From DASUFP01 sp036274495 (GTDB lineage Bacteria > Bacteroidota > Bacteroidia > AKYH767-A > OLB10): DNA of 64,000 bases. A model generated the notes under the pieces. That model worked only from the letters and a program-made list of their open reading frames with translations, was not told the DNA's origin and ran no database searches. Numbering within the stretch: position 1 is the first letter of the stretch; every line of letters starts with the position of its first letter. The stretch lies in the NCBI GenBank assembly GCA_036274495.1, contig DASUFP010000106.1:1-64000 (forward strand), in the 5' to 3' direction. The position numbers and the translations under genes are program-made. Of this stretch, positions 27,848 to 34,562 are shown in pieces.

Positions 27848-28432
27848 ATGAAAAAGGCCTTCATATTAATATTGTTTGTAGCCGGCATATTAACATCAGC
27901 CTCGGCACAGGTGATGCATGGTCCTGTAGCGGGGGTAAATTTTGCAAATGTAGCCGGTGATGATGCAAAAGACAATAGTATGATAACGGGTTTTCATGCG
28001 GGCTGGTTTGTGAATTTCAGGTTAGCCGAAAAAATCACTCTTCAGCCTCAGGCTACATTTTCAGTTAAGGGAACTGATTTCGATCTTGGCGACAAGACGT
28101 TGCCCTTAAAGTTTTATTATATTGAAGTACCTGTGTTGGCAAGATATCATTTCGGTAACGGACTTCATTTTGATCTGGGTCCTTATGCGGCATTTTTGAT
28201 GAGTGCTACTCTGGATGGCAATTCCGAGTTTAATAATGAAAAAATCAGCGACGGATATAAGAGCACCGATTTCGGTGGTGTTGCAGGAGTTGGCTATGAA
28301 CTTTCAAACGGTTTAGGTTTTTTACTGAGTTACCATTTAGGTTTGTCAAATATTGCCGATTATGAAGATGGTGACCTGACTAACAACAGCATAGGTCTGT
28401 CAGTTTCTTATACATTCGGGGCCAAAGAATAA
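27848..28432 (+). CDS. Outer-membrane beta-barrel protein (porin family)
   Basis: A 194-residue protein with a signal peptide ending at ASAQ and alternating beta strands typical of the small PorT/OMP_b-brl class: GPVAGVNFANVAG, FHAGWFVNFRL, LQPQATFSVKG, YYIEVPVLARYHFG and a terminal strand NSIGLSVSYTFG ending near the C-terminus with aromatic F. The barrel is expected to have eight strands in the outer membrane. Such proteins are abundant in this phylum and are usually of unknown function. It is transcribed alone, divergently from the ABC ATPase gene. A TAATTTTG element at 27818-27825 fits the -7 box of Bacteroidota promoters, but no -33 box is evident. Confidence 0.85.
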   Translation: MKKAFILILFVAGILTSASAQVMHGPVAGVNFANVAGDDAKDNSMITGFHAGWFVNFRLAEKITLQPQATFSVKGTDFDLGDKTLPLKFYYIEVPVLARYHFGNGLHFDLGPYAAFLMSATLDGNSEFNNEKISDGYKSTDFGGVAGVGYELSNGLGFLLSYHLGLSNIADYEDGDLTNNSIGLSVSYTFGAKE

Positions 28433-28473
28433 TTTTATTTCATTCTATCCGTTTTGTTGTCTTTACAATGTTT

Positions 28474-29274
28474 TTAATAACGGATAATAAATTCCTGTTT
28501 GGTAAAATCAGGATTAAAAAACACCAGTCCCAGCGCAAAAAAGTCTATTGAAATGGTAACTTCCGGGTCTGCCTTAATCTCTTTCCATGCCGTATACATT
28601 TCATTACTCCAGTGAATATCGTCGAATACGAGTACGGTAGTTGGAACTTTATGTTTTTTCAGTAATCGGAAATAATTCATGGTAGCCTCATAGGTGTGGT
28701 TTCCGTCTATAAAAACATAATCTACCACTCCCAGATTGATTAATAAGGTTGGGAGTGTGTCGTTAAAATTTCCTGTGATGGTTTTGATGGCATTAAAACT
28801 TGCTGTTTGAAAGTTTGCTGTTGCCAAAGCAGCTGTAGCCGCATCTCCTTCCAGCGTATAAAGTACAGCAGCAGGGTTTCCTGCCGATTGATACATGGCA
28901 CTTATTCCCAGTGATGTGCCTAACTCAACCATTACCTTAGGCTTAAGATGGTTTACCAGTCTGAATAAAAGCCTCCCGTATTTAGGCGATTTTGCAAATC
29001 TCCGGGTCATATCTGCCACTTTCCTTTTTTGCGGTACTCCGTCGTATCGGCTGCCGGCACCCAAATCCGTTATCTCAATTATTCGTTTGTCGGCAAACAG
29101 TTGCGATCTTATTTTTTCAATTTGATCAAAGGCCGGTTCTTTCGTTTTGAGATATACAGATTCTGTCAGCAATTTAAATACGAATGGGGAATGGATCCCA
29201 TGTTCATTGACAGAACCCATGTAATAGCTTATAAAGTCGGTGATTCTGTTGAATGCCATAAAGAGTTTATTCAT
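28474..29274 (-). CDS. Class I SAM-dependent methyltransferase
   Basis: A 266-residue methyltransferase of the O-methyltransferase-like class. Motif I is KVMVELGTSLGISAMY (about residues 115-130), the acidic residue binding ribose is in YTLEGDAA, and the motif before strand 4 is VVDYVFIDGNHTYEATMNY. A later VLVFDDIHWSNEMY segment fits metal-dependent O-methyltransferases, where the Asp pair may bind the cation. The N-terminus HGIHSPFVFKLL is a conserved part of this subgroup in Bacteroidota. The substrate is unknown. It lies downstream of the P450 gene on the same strand with about 70 bp between, possibly a shared transcript. Confidence 0.88.
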   Translation of the reverse strand: MNKLFMAFNRITDFISYYMGSVNEHGIHSPFVFKLLTESVYLKTKEPAFDQIEKIRSQLFADKRIIEITDLGAGSRYDGVPQKRKVADMTRRFAKSPKYGRLLFRLVNHLKPKVMVELGTSLGISAMYQSAGNPAAVLYTLEGDAATAALATANFQTASFNAIKTITGNFNDTLPTLLINLGVVDYVFIDGNHTYEATMNYFRLLKKHKVPTTVLVFDDIHWSNEMYTAWKEIKADPEVTISIDFFALGLVFFNPDFTKQEFIIRY

Positions 29275-29342
29275 CTCACAAATCTATACTGGTCATTAAT
29301 TGATTGCAGAGATACGATAGATCTGCTTTTTACCGTGTAAAA

Positions 29343-30701
29343 TTAATTAACAATTCGCTCCATAGTCAGGTTAAGTTCGCCCCGCGGACGTAACGTTATG
29401 AGAGGCTCTGCAACCGGAGGAGTGTTTTCATGATAAAGAGGTTTGTATTTACACAGTAAGGTTGCCAGCACAAGTGTCATCTCCATCATGGCAAAGTTAT
29501 TCCCAATACACATTCTGGGACCACCTCCAAATGGCATATATGCATAGCGCGGGCGTTCGGCAGCCTCATTCAGGAATCGTTCGGGTTGAAATTTATCAGG
29601 ATTTGGCCAGTACCTCGCGTCTCTGTGTATGGCATAAGGACTGATTAAAAGGTTAAAACCGGCAGGTATTTCCCAATCTCCCAGACGGTCGGTATTTATT
29701 GCGCGACGACCAACCATCCAGGCCGGTGGATATAATCGCATCGATTCTTCAATTACCGCAGTCAAATAACGAAGCTGGTGCATCTGTTCAGAAGCAACAG
29801 GACGATGATCGCATACCGCTGTAATTTCTTCAACACATTTTATTCTGACAGGTTCATGCTGCGACAACAGGTATAACGTCCATGAAAGAGCGTTCGCAGT
29901 TGTCTCATGTCCTGCTACAAAAAGGGTCATCACCTCATCTCTCAGCTGTTGTCTGCTCATGGGTTCACCCGTGTCCTCATACCGGGTTTCCATCAGCATA
30001 TCCAGCAAATCATATCTGCCTTTTCTGGGTTGCAGATGTTCTGAAAAAACCTGCTCCAATACCTCATTTATTGCTTTGACGGCTTTTTTTATCCGTATAT
30101 GCCCGGGTGTTGGAATCCAAATTGGTAACAATATTGGCGTTCGTGTACGGCGATTTACACTATGTAATAAGTAGCTGAGCGACCGACCGACTATTGCTGT
30201 GCTGGCACCAACATTGGCACTTAAAAGTGTTTTTGCTACAATTTGAAGTGTCAGGAACATCATCTCACCGGCTACGTTCAATTTAATACTGTTACCTGCC
30301 GCTTCCCACCTTCTTATCATATCCTCAGTACAGTTAATCATATCCTCACCCAATGCACGTAATCGATCTTTATGAAATGCAGGTTGAATTAACCGACGCT
30401 GTCGGAGCCAAAAGTCGCCTTCGCTTGTAAGTAATCCATTGCCGAGTAAATATTTGAACTGTTCATAACGAAGACTTTTGGTATAGTTGCGGTAATTCTC
30501 CTGCAACACATGACGAATCAGATCAGGATGCTGAACATAGAATACTTTTCTGAAAGCAAACCGAATTATTACAACATCTCCATATTCATTTCGTAAGCCG
30601 GATATGAAATCGAGCACACGGAGTCGTAAATCACGAAGATTTCCCGCAACAAAATGACCGCGTGGACCGGGAGGTAATTTCATCTGGAACCAATTATTCA
30701 A
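29343..30701 (-). CDS. Cytochrome P450
   Basis: A 452-residue soluble-type P450 monooxygenase. The I-helix oxygen-activation motif AGHETTANAL lies near residue 262, the K-helix EESMRLYPP (E-x-x-R) near 318, the PERF segment in FQPERFLNE follows, and the heme loop FGGGPRMCIGNNFA carries the thiolate Cys near 398. The N-terminus PPGPRGHFVAGNLRDL is the usual proline-rich entry. No ferredoxin or reductase gene adjoins. Its start overlaps the stop of the secreted protein gene by 8 bp, so the two are translated from one message. The substrate is unknown; a fatty-acid or terpenoid hydroxylase role is possible for this CYP type but is inference. Confidence 0.97.
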   Translation of the reverse strand: MNNWFQMKLPPGPRGHFVAGNLRDLRLRVLDFISGLRNEYGDVVIIRFAFRKVFYVQHPDLIRHVLQENYRNYTKSLRYEQFKYLLGNGLLTSEGDFWLRQRRLIQPAFHKDRLRALGEDMINCTEDMIRRWEAAGNSIKLNVAGEMMFLTLQIVAKTLLSANVGASTAIVGRSLSYLLHSVNRRTRTPILLPIWIPTPGHIRIKKAVKAINEVLEQVFSEHLQPRKGRYDLLDMLMETRYEDTGEPMSRQQLRDEVMTLFVAGHETTANALSWTLYLLSQHEPVRIKCVEEITAVCDHRPVASEQMHQLRYLTAVIEESMRLYPPAWMVGRRAINTDRLGDWEIPAGFNLLISPYAIHRDARYWPNPDKFQPERFLNEAAERPRYAYMPFGGGPRMCIGNNFAMMEMTLVLATLLCKYKPLYHENTPPVAEPLITLRPRGELNLTMERIVN

Positions 30702-32184
30702 AAGTGAATCGTGCGAGCAGTAACGACTTTCGTTGATTCACCGGAACCAAAATCTGGTCGATGGAAACTTGTTTTCCTGCTCTTGGCACAATAAGTAAGC
30801 GGGCATCTTTTTTGGCGGCAATTTGCTGCCTGGGTGTACCGGTTTTGTCAATAGTGATTCCGATTACCTGATTATCCCGGCTGATGTCATCGTTAAATAG
30901 AACAATCAGCTCTTCGCTATTTAAGAGTGAACAAAAGGAAGAGAAATAGCCGCCATCGTCCATAGAAATTTGTTCTTTATCAACAACCGTACTCCATTCG
31001 GCTTCCCCGGTATCATCTATTGAAATAACCACAATATCATCAAAATGATATTCAACCCGGTTAGTAAACGATTGCATAAAATAATCGTAATAGGAATAAT
31101 CGGACGTATAGGCAGCCTCAGTTACAAGAACGGCACCCCCGTTATTACGCAATATCAATCGCTGAATAGGAAAATTTACAAGACTGATGCCGGATCGTGA
31201 ATATCTTCTGCCGGCCAGCTTTACATTGCGCTTAGGATCGATTGGCTTTGCAGAAAGCTGCAGGTTACTGCCGGGTTCCATACTCATAGCAGCATATAAA
31301 ATCCCCGCCATCATGCCGGCATCCGCATTTTCATAAAAGCCGGCATAAATCGCACGGTTTTCAATATTATCAAATTCAACACCAAGTCCTCTGACTCGTT
31401 TACCTTGCCCGACAATAACATGATGAGTTGAAGTGTCACTAACCGGTGAATAGTAACTCAAATATTCAAATTGTCTTTTGCCTTTTGGTTTATCGGAGAG
31501 TAGCCCAAGGGATGCTATGTCACCTCTTCCTGAAAGAGCATAGGCATAGGCACTATACAGCTTCTCAGAATAGGGGATTTCAAATTTTTTTTGTTCAACC
31601 AGTTTTAATTCCTGATCAAGAATTAATATATAATCGGTCTGTGTAGCCGTCCTTACTACATGAATGTTAGAATGAACAATAAGTGCCACTCTCTTTTTAT
31701 CGATACTTGAAACCAATATGGCCTTTTCACGATCACCTTCCATTCCTACAATAGCAAATGGTGATGAAGGATCGATGGATTCTCCGGATGCGTTAAATGA
31801 TTTTGAGTAAAATGAGACTTTACCCGTACTCCGTTCGGTTACACTGCTAAATACAACTATGTTATCTTTTATGAATCCTATAGCCTCAATTTCTGCATCT
31901 TCAGGGAATGGTTTTACAGGTACCATCCATTTCATGTTTAGCATGGTGTCGAAATAGGCCAGTTTGGTTTTTCTGTTTTTGAGACCTACCCGGTCGTTGG
32001 GATTTTCTAGGTTCAGGTTGCTCAACAGCACATAATATCCTCCGGCATCCTGTCCAACTACCTTCAGGTGGTCGAATCCTGGCTCATTTATTTCCGGTGA
32101 TAGTATCAGTTGCTGTCCCTGACAGTTACTGATAGCCAAAAAGTAGGTGAGGGTGCTGATAAACAGCCTTGTTGCAATCTTCAT
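30694..32184 (-). CDS. Hypothetical secreted protein co-transcribed with P450
   Basis: A 496-residue protein with no recognised domain. The start is set at the ATG giving MKIATRLFISTLTYFLAISN, a good signal peptide cleaved near CQGQQ; the ORF extends 45 bp further but adds an unlikely leader. The mature part is rich in beta strands with recurring segments such as DYILILDQELKLVEQKKFEI and VVISIDDTGEAEWSTVV, suggesting a propeller-like fold, but no blade motif is clear. The 3' end overlaps the P450 start by 8 bp. Related proteins are usually annotated as hypothetical in this phylum. Confidence 0.7.
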   Translation of the reverse strand: MKIATRLFISTLTYFLAISNCQGQQLILSPEINEPGFDHLKVVGQDAGGYYVLLSNLNLENPNDRVGLKNRKTKLAYFDTMLNMKWMVPVKPFPEDAEIEAIGFIKDNIVVFSSVTERSTGKVSFYSKSFNASGESIDPSSPFAIVGMEGDREKAILVSSIDKKRVALIVHSNIHVVRTATQTDYILILDQELKLVEQKKFEIPYSEKLYSAYAYALSGRGDIASLGLLSDKPKGKRQFEYLSYYSPVSDTSTHHVIVGQGKRVRGLGVEFDNIENRAIYAGFYENADAGMMAGILYAAMSMEPGSNLQLSAKPIDPKRNVKLAGRRYSRSGISLVNFPIQRLILRNNGGAVLVTEAAYTSDYSYYDYFMQSFTNRVEYHFDDIVVISIDDTGEAEWSTVVDKEQISMDDGGYFSSFCSLLNSEELIVLFNDDISRDNQVIGITIDKTGTPRQQIAAKKDARLLIVPRAGKQVSIDQILVPVNQRKSLLLARFTFE

Positions 32185-32324
32185 ACAAATGCAAAGTAAC
32201 GTAATTTCAACTACCACAAAAGTTGACAAAATCCCTTTTCTTTAGTCTTATACCCTTCTTCGAGGCGAACGGCAATATTCTTAACTAATTGAAAATCAAA
32301 GACAAAAATACCTAACTCCAGCCA

Positions 32325-32356
32325 TTTGCATTTATTAAAAACCTCCCTATATTTGC
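32325..32356 (+). promoter_or_regulatory. Bacteroidota-type promoter for tRNA unit
   Basis: TTTG at 32325-32328 and TATATTTG at 32349-32356 are separated by 20 bp, matching the TTTG-N19/21-TAnnTTTG consensus of the primary sigma factor in this phylum. The start site would fall a few bases before the degenerate tRNA copy at 32371, so the promoter would drive that copy and the intact tRNA-Val after it. Confidence 0.7.
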
Positions 32357-32370
32357 AGTCCTTAAAAAAC

Positions 32371-32440
32371 GGGAGCTTATCCGCCGCGGCAGATGGTTCA
32401 GATCATCTGCAATACAAGCAGAGGGCACGGAATCAAAGAG
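32371..32440 (+). pseudogene. Degenerate tRNA-Val copy
   Basis: The segment repeats pieces of the intact tRNA-Val 84 bp downstream: GGGAGCTTA at the 5' end, ATGGTTCAGA, CATCTGC, and TACAAGCAGAGGG including the UAC anticodon and its 3' stem. The D-arm is rearranged and the T-arm and 3' acceptor strand are missing, so it cannot fold as a tRNA. GCAGATG at 32389-32395 is the exact reverse complement of CATCTGC at 32404-32410, giving a 7-bp hairpin that competes with the old anticodon stem. Confidence 0.8.
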
Positions 32441-32454
32441 TGAATTGACATAAT

Positions 32455-32529
32455 GGGAGCTTAGCTCAGCTGGTTCAGAGCATCTGCCTTACAAGCAGAG
32501 GGTCACTGGTTCGAACCCAGTAGTTCCCA
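32455..32529 (+). tRNA. tRNA-Val (anticodon UAC)
   Basis: A 75-nt cloverleaf: acceptor GGGAGCT pairs with AGTTCCC at 32522-32528 (one G-U), discriminator A at 32529, D-arm GCTC/GAGC, anticodon stem TCTGC/GCAGA around the loop CTTACAA with TAC at 32490-32492, and T-arm with GGTTCGAACC. The 3' CCA is not encoded. It reads valine GUA/GUG codons. Confidence 0.97.
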
Positions 32530-32531
32530 CG

Positions 32532-32561
32532 AATCCCCGGCCCAGCCGGGGATTTTTTTTT
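32532..32561 (+). terminator. Rho-independent terminator after tRNA-Val
   Basis: AATCCCCGGC at 32532-32541 and GCCGGGGATT at 32545-32554 are perfect reverse complements with a 3-nt loop, followed by a run of T to 32561. It starts three bases after the tRNA. Confidence 0.93.
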
Positions 32562-32699
32562 ATGTATAATGTCTACGTTATTTTTTCAGCAAAGACCCAA
32601 ACCAGGTATACTGGTCACACAGAAAATCTTGAGTTGCGATTGAGGCTTATCGCTATCACTCGTCCACGGCCGAATGCTATCGGCCTGACGGTCCGGTAA
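32562..32699 (+). pseudogene. GIY-YIG nuclease, N-terminal fragment
   Basis: The ATG at 32562 opens a 45-codon frame. The first 29 residues (MYNVYVIFSAKT ... RYTGHTENLELRL) match the start of the small GIY-YIG (UvrC-like, YhbQ-type) proteins of about 85-100 residues, with VYV and YTG in place of GIY and YIG. The rest of the domain, including the catalytic Arg helix and Glu, is absent: the frame runs into the repeat at 32667 and stops at 32697. This is a truncated gene, cut at or near the repeat. Confidence 0.7.
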
Positions 32700-32710
32700 G
32701 TGTGATGTGG
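32667..32710 (+). repeat. Direct repeat, left copy flanking higBA
   Basis: The sequence from 32667 (CGGCCGAATGCTATCGGCCT and onward) is identical to that at 33805 for 38 bases, with similarity fading over the next 40. It contains a hairpin: GGCCGA / TCGGCC around the loop ATGCTA. The two copies have the same orientation and lie 1138 bp apart with the toxin-antitoxin pair between. Confidence 0.9.
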
Positions 32711-32810
32711 ACGAGGATGATCGCGGATCATATTTCTTATTGGAGGACCAGTGCCGACAACTCCTTTATTGCATTGAATATCAATAATATATAATAAAAG
32801 TGGTTTAAAT

Positions 32811-32829
32811 AGTTCACTAATAGCGAACT
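32811..32829 (+). promoter_or_regulatory. Palindrome, candidate HigA operator
   Basis: AGTTCACTAATAGCGAACT is symmetric apart from one mismatched pair and the central A. It ends 23 bp before the higB ATG, the usual place for an autoregulatory operator bound by the antitoxin. Binding is inference. Confidence 0.5.
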
Positions 32830-32852
32830 TTTTTGTATATTTACGTATTTGT

Positions 32853-33185
32853 ATGAAAGTTCATCTTATTAAGCGACAGCCCATTGAAGCGTATGCTAAA
32901 AAGCACCAGTCAGAAAGCCCATTCAATGAATTGTTGAGTAAAATAAAAGAAGCTGATTGGAATAAACCAATGGATATGAAAGCAACATTTAATTCTGCAG
33001 ACCTTTTGGGCAAAGGATGTGATAGAGTTGTATTTAATGTAGGAGGAAATAATCATAGATTGATATGCAAGTATTATTTTGGTAAAAAGCAAGTTCACCT
33101 TTTTGTCTGCTGGCTTGGAACACATATTGAGTATGATAAACTCAATGCAAAGCATGAACAATATACTGTGACTTTAAAGGGATGA
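32853..33185 (+). CDS. higB: HigB-type mRNA interferase toxin
   Basis: A 110-residue toxin of the HigB/RelE superfamily (HigB_toxin type). Recognisable blocks are the start MKVHLIKRQPIEAYAKKH, ADWNKPMDMKATFNSADLLG, DRVVFNVGGNNHRLICKYYF and the C-terminal LFVCWLGTHIEYDKLNA with the conserved H-x-E/D-Y-D. Such toxins cut mRNA on the ribosome under stress. The antitoxin gene follows 36 bp later, with a strong ribosome site in front of it. The toxin-first order is typical for higBA. The pair lies between two direct repeats, suggesting recent movement. Confidence 0.93.
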   Translation: MKVHLIKRQPIEAYAKKHQSESPFNELLSKIKEADWNKPMDMKATFNSADLLGKGCDRVVFNVGGNNHRLICKYYFGKKQVHLFVCWLGTHIEYDKLNAKHEQYTVTLKG

Positions 33186-33207
33186 ATTCCTGAGTAATTG
33201 ATTGAAA

Positions 33208-33214
33208 AAGGAGG
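33208..33214 (+). promoter_or_regulatory. Shine-Dalgarno site of higA
   Basis: AAGGAGG lies 7 bases before the ATG at 33222. It fixes that ATG as the start rather than the in-frame TTG at 33198. Strong sites of this kind are rare in Bacteroidota, so it may mark foreign origin or a need for high antitoxin translation. Confidence 0.75.
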
Positions 33215-33221
33215 AAATAAA

Positions 33222-33773
33222 ATGAACAAAATTGAAGTTTTAAAATATCGTGTAATTCGCAATCTTAAGCAGTACAATCAATATTGTGAGATTCTGGAAT
33301 CGCTATTGGAAGAAAAAAATCAAACCAATCAAATTGAGGAGGAGATTGATTTATTGACAGCCTTAATCGAAAAATTTGATGATGAGCGTACTTCATTAGC
33401 TACTCTTGACCCAGTGCATTTATTAAGTTCATTTATGGCTGAACATAATATGAGTGCTAGTGAATTAGCAAAACATTTAGATGTTGGAAAGAGCTATATT
33501 TCTGAAATTCTCAATTATAAAAAATCCTTTTCAAAGGATATTATTCGTAGACTTGCTAAATTGTTTAAGGTGAAACAAGAAGCATTCAATAAAGAATATC
33601 CATTAATAGTTCCAAAAGTTGTAAGACCCGGGAAATCGAAACTCACTTCAAAAAAATCTCGGGCTTACGCAGTTCATCCAAAAGGAACTTATAAAAGTAA
33701 GCAAAAAGAAAAAGAATTTACCAGCCGAAAATCCGAGCAACAATTTGTGCCAAGAGTAAAAACAAAATTTTGA
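33222..33773 (+). CDS. higA: HigA-type antitoxin, XRE family, with basic tail
   Basis: A 183-residue antitoxin. Residues about 1-60 form a charged helical region (ILESLLEEKNQTNQIEEEID). The helix-turn-helix lies at about 80-125 (AEHNMSASELAKHLDVGKSY, ISEILNYKKSFSKDIIRRLA, KLFKV). A long, strongly basic tail (about 130-183, rich in K, R and S) follows, which is unusual because most HigA proteins end soon after the DNA-binding domain; it might bind DNA or RNA non-specifically. It would neutralise HigB and repress the operon through the upstream palindrome. The start is set by the strong Shine-Dalgarno site. Confidence 0.88.
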   Translation: MNKIEVLKYRVIRNLKQYNQYCEILESLLEEKNQTNQIEEEIDLLTALIEKFDDERTSLATLDPVHLLSSFMAEHNMSASELAKHLDVGKSYISEILNYKKSFSKDIIRRLAKLFKVKQEAFNKEYPLIVPKVVRPGKSKLTSKKSRAYAVHPKGTYKSKQKEKEFTSRKSEQQFVPRVKTKF

Positions 33774-34104
33774 GTTTTAAATTTTTCATTTCCACTTTCA
33801 TCATCGGCCGAATGCTATCGGCCTGACGGTCCGGTAAGTGTGGTGTAGATGTGGGCCATCTTGCGGCTTCGTCTTTCTTTTATGCTTCTGTTTATGATGG
33901 TTTTCGGAATCCCGGAGCCACTAATTGAATAAACAGGTGAGATGCCTATTTAAAAAGAGCTTTGTTTTTTTGCAACTCCGCAAGGATTGCGGGATTCCTA
34001 TTGGATGAAATAAAATGTCCCGTGCAAACTAAATTTCTGCTTATATGATAGATATCATGTTTTAGTTTGTTAGTTATACTAAACTTCGTTACCAAAATAA
34101 CGAT
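33774..34104 (+). other. Gene-free stretch after higA, with repeat and hairpins
   Basis: Besides the right copy of the direct repeat, this stretch has CCGCAA / TTGCGG at 33978-33992 (3-nt loop) and a longer-range pair GGAATCCCG at 33906-33914 with CGGGATTCC at 33990-33998. A TTTAGT / ACTAAA pair just upstream of 34085 may belong to the regulatory region of the cytochrome operon. No gene is supported. Confidence 0.5.
33805..33848 (+). repeat. Direct repeat, right copy flanking higBA
   Basis: Starts CGGCCGAATGCTATCGGCCT and is identical to 32667 onward for 38 bases, then diverges (TGTGGTGTAGA against TGTGATGTGGA). Same orientation as the left copy, same internal GGCCGA / TCGGCC hairpin. It begins 31 bp after the antitoxin stop. 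Confidence 0.9.
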
Positions 34105-34557
34105 ATGTATGAATTTTTTGTTTCTCGTTTTTTTAAATCGGTTTTATTCACAACGGCATTTTTGATTTATGCTTATGTTGCATCCGGGCAAACGAAAGCT
34201 GAGATTGATGCTCACAAGCGTTTGTGGAATACTCCCGCCTGGGCCGATACCCTTACCAACCCTTTATCACATCAAGCAGCTGCAGCAGATAGCGGTAAGG
34301 CACTTTATATGAGAATGTGTACCGTATGCCATGGTGCTACCGGAAAGGGCGATGGTATAGGAGCCGCAGGACTTCCTGTTCAGCCGGCGGATCATACCTC
34401 TGCGATAGTTCAATCTCAAACCGAAGGAGCTTTGTTTTATGAACTGTCGAATGGACACACTTCGATGCCGGCTTATAAAAACACCCTAACAGCAAAGCAA
34501 AGGTGGGAGCTTGTATGTTTTATCAAAACGCTGAAGAAAACATCATATAATAAATAA
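34105..34557 (+). CDS. Cytochrome c, single heme
   Basis: A 150-residue exported class I cytochrome c. A membrane-like N-terminal segment (VLFTTAFLIYAYVASGQ) serves as signal peptide; the heme site is CTVCHGATGKGDG near residues 72-84, with TSMPAYKN providing the likely axial Met near 130. It would carry electrons in the periplasm. Six bp after its stop comes a beta-barrel gene and then a second single-heme protein, so the three form an operon for electron transfer or import of a redox substrate. The terminal acceptor is not identifiable from these genes. Confidence 0.9.
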   Translation: MYEFFVSRFFKSVLFTTAFLIYAYVASGQTKAEIDAHKRLWNTPAWADTLTNPLSHQAAAADSGKALYMRMCTVCHGATGKGDGIGAAGLPVQPADHTSAIVQSQTEGALFYELSNGHTSMPAYKNTLTAKQRWELVCFIKTLKKTSYNK

Positions 34558-34562
34558 TATCA

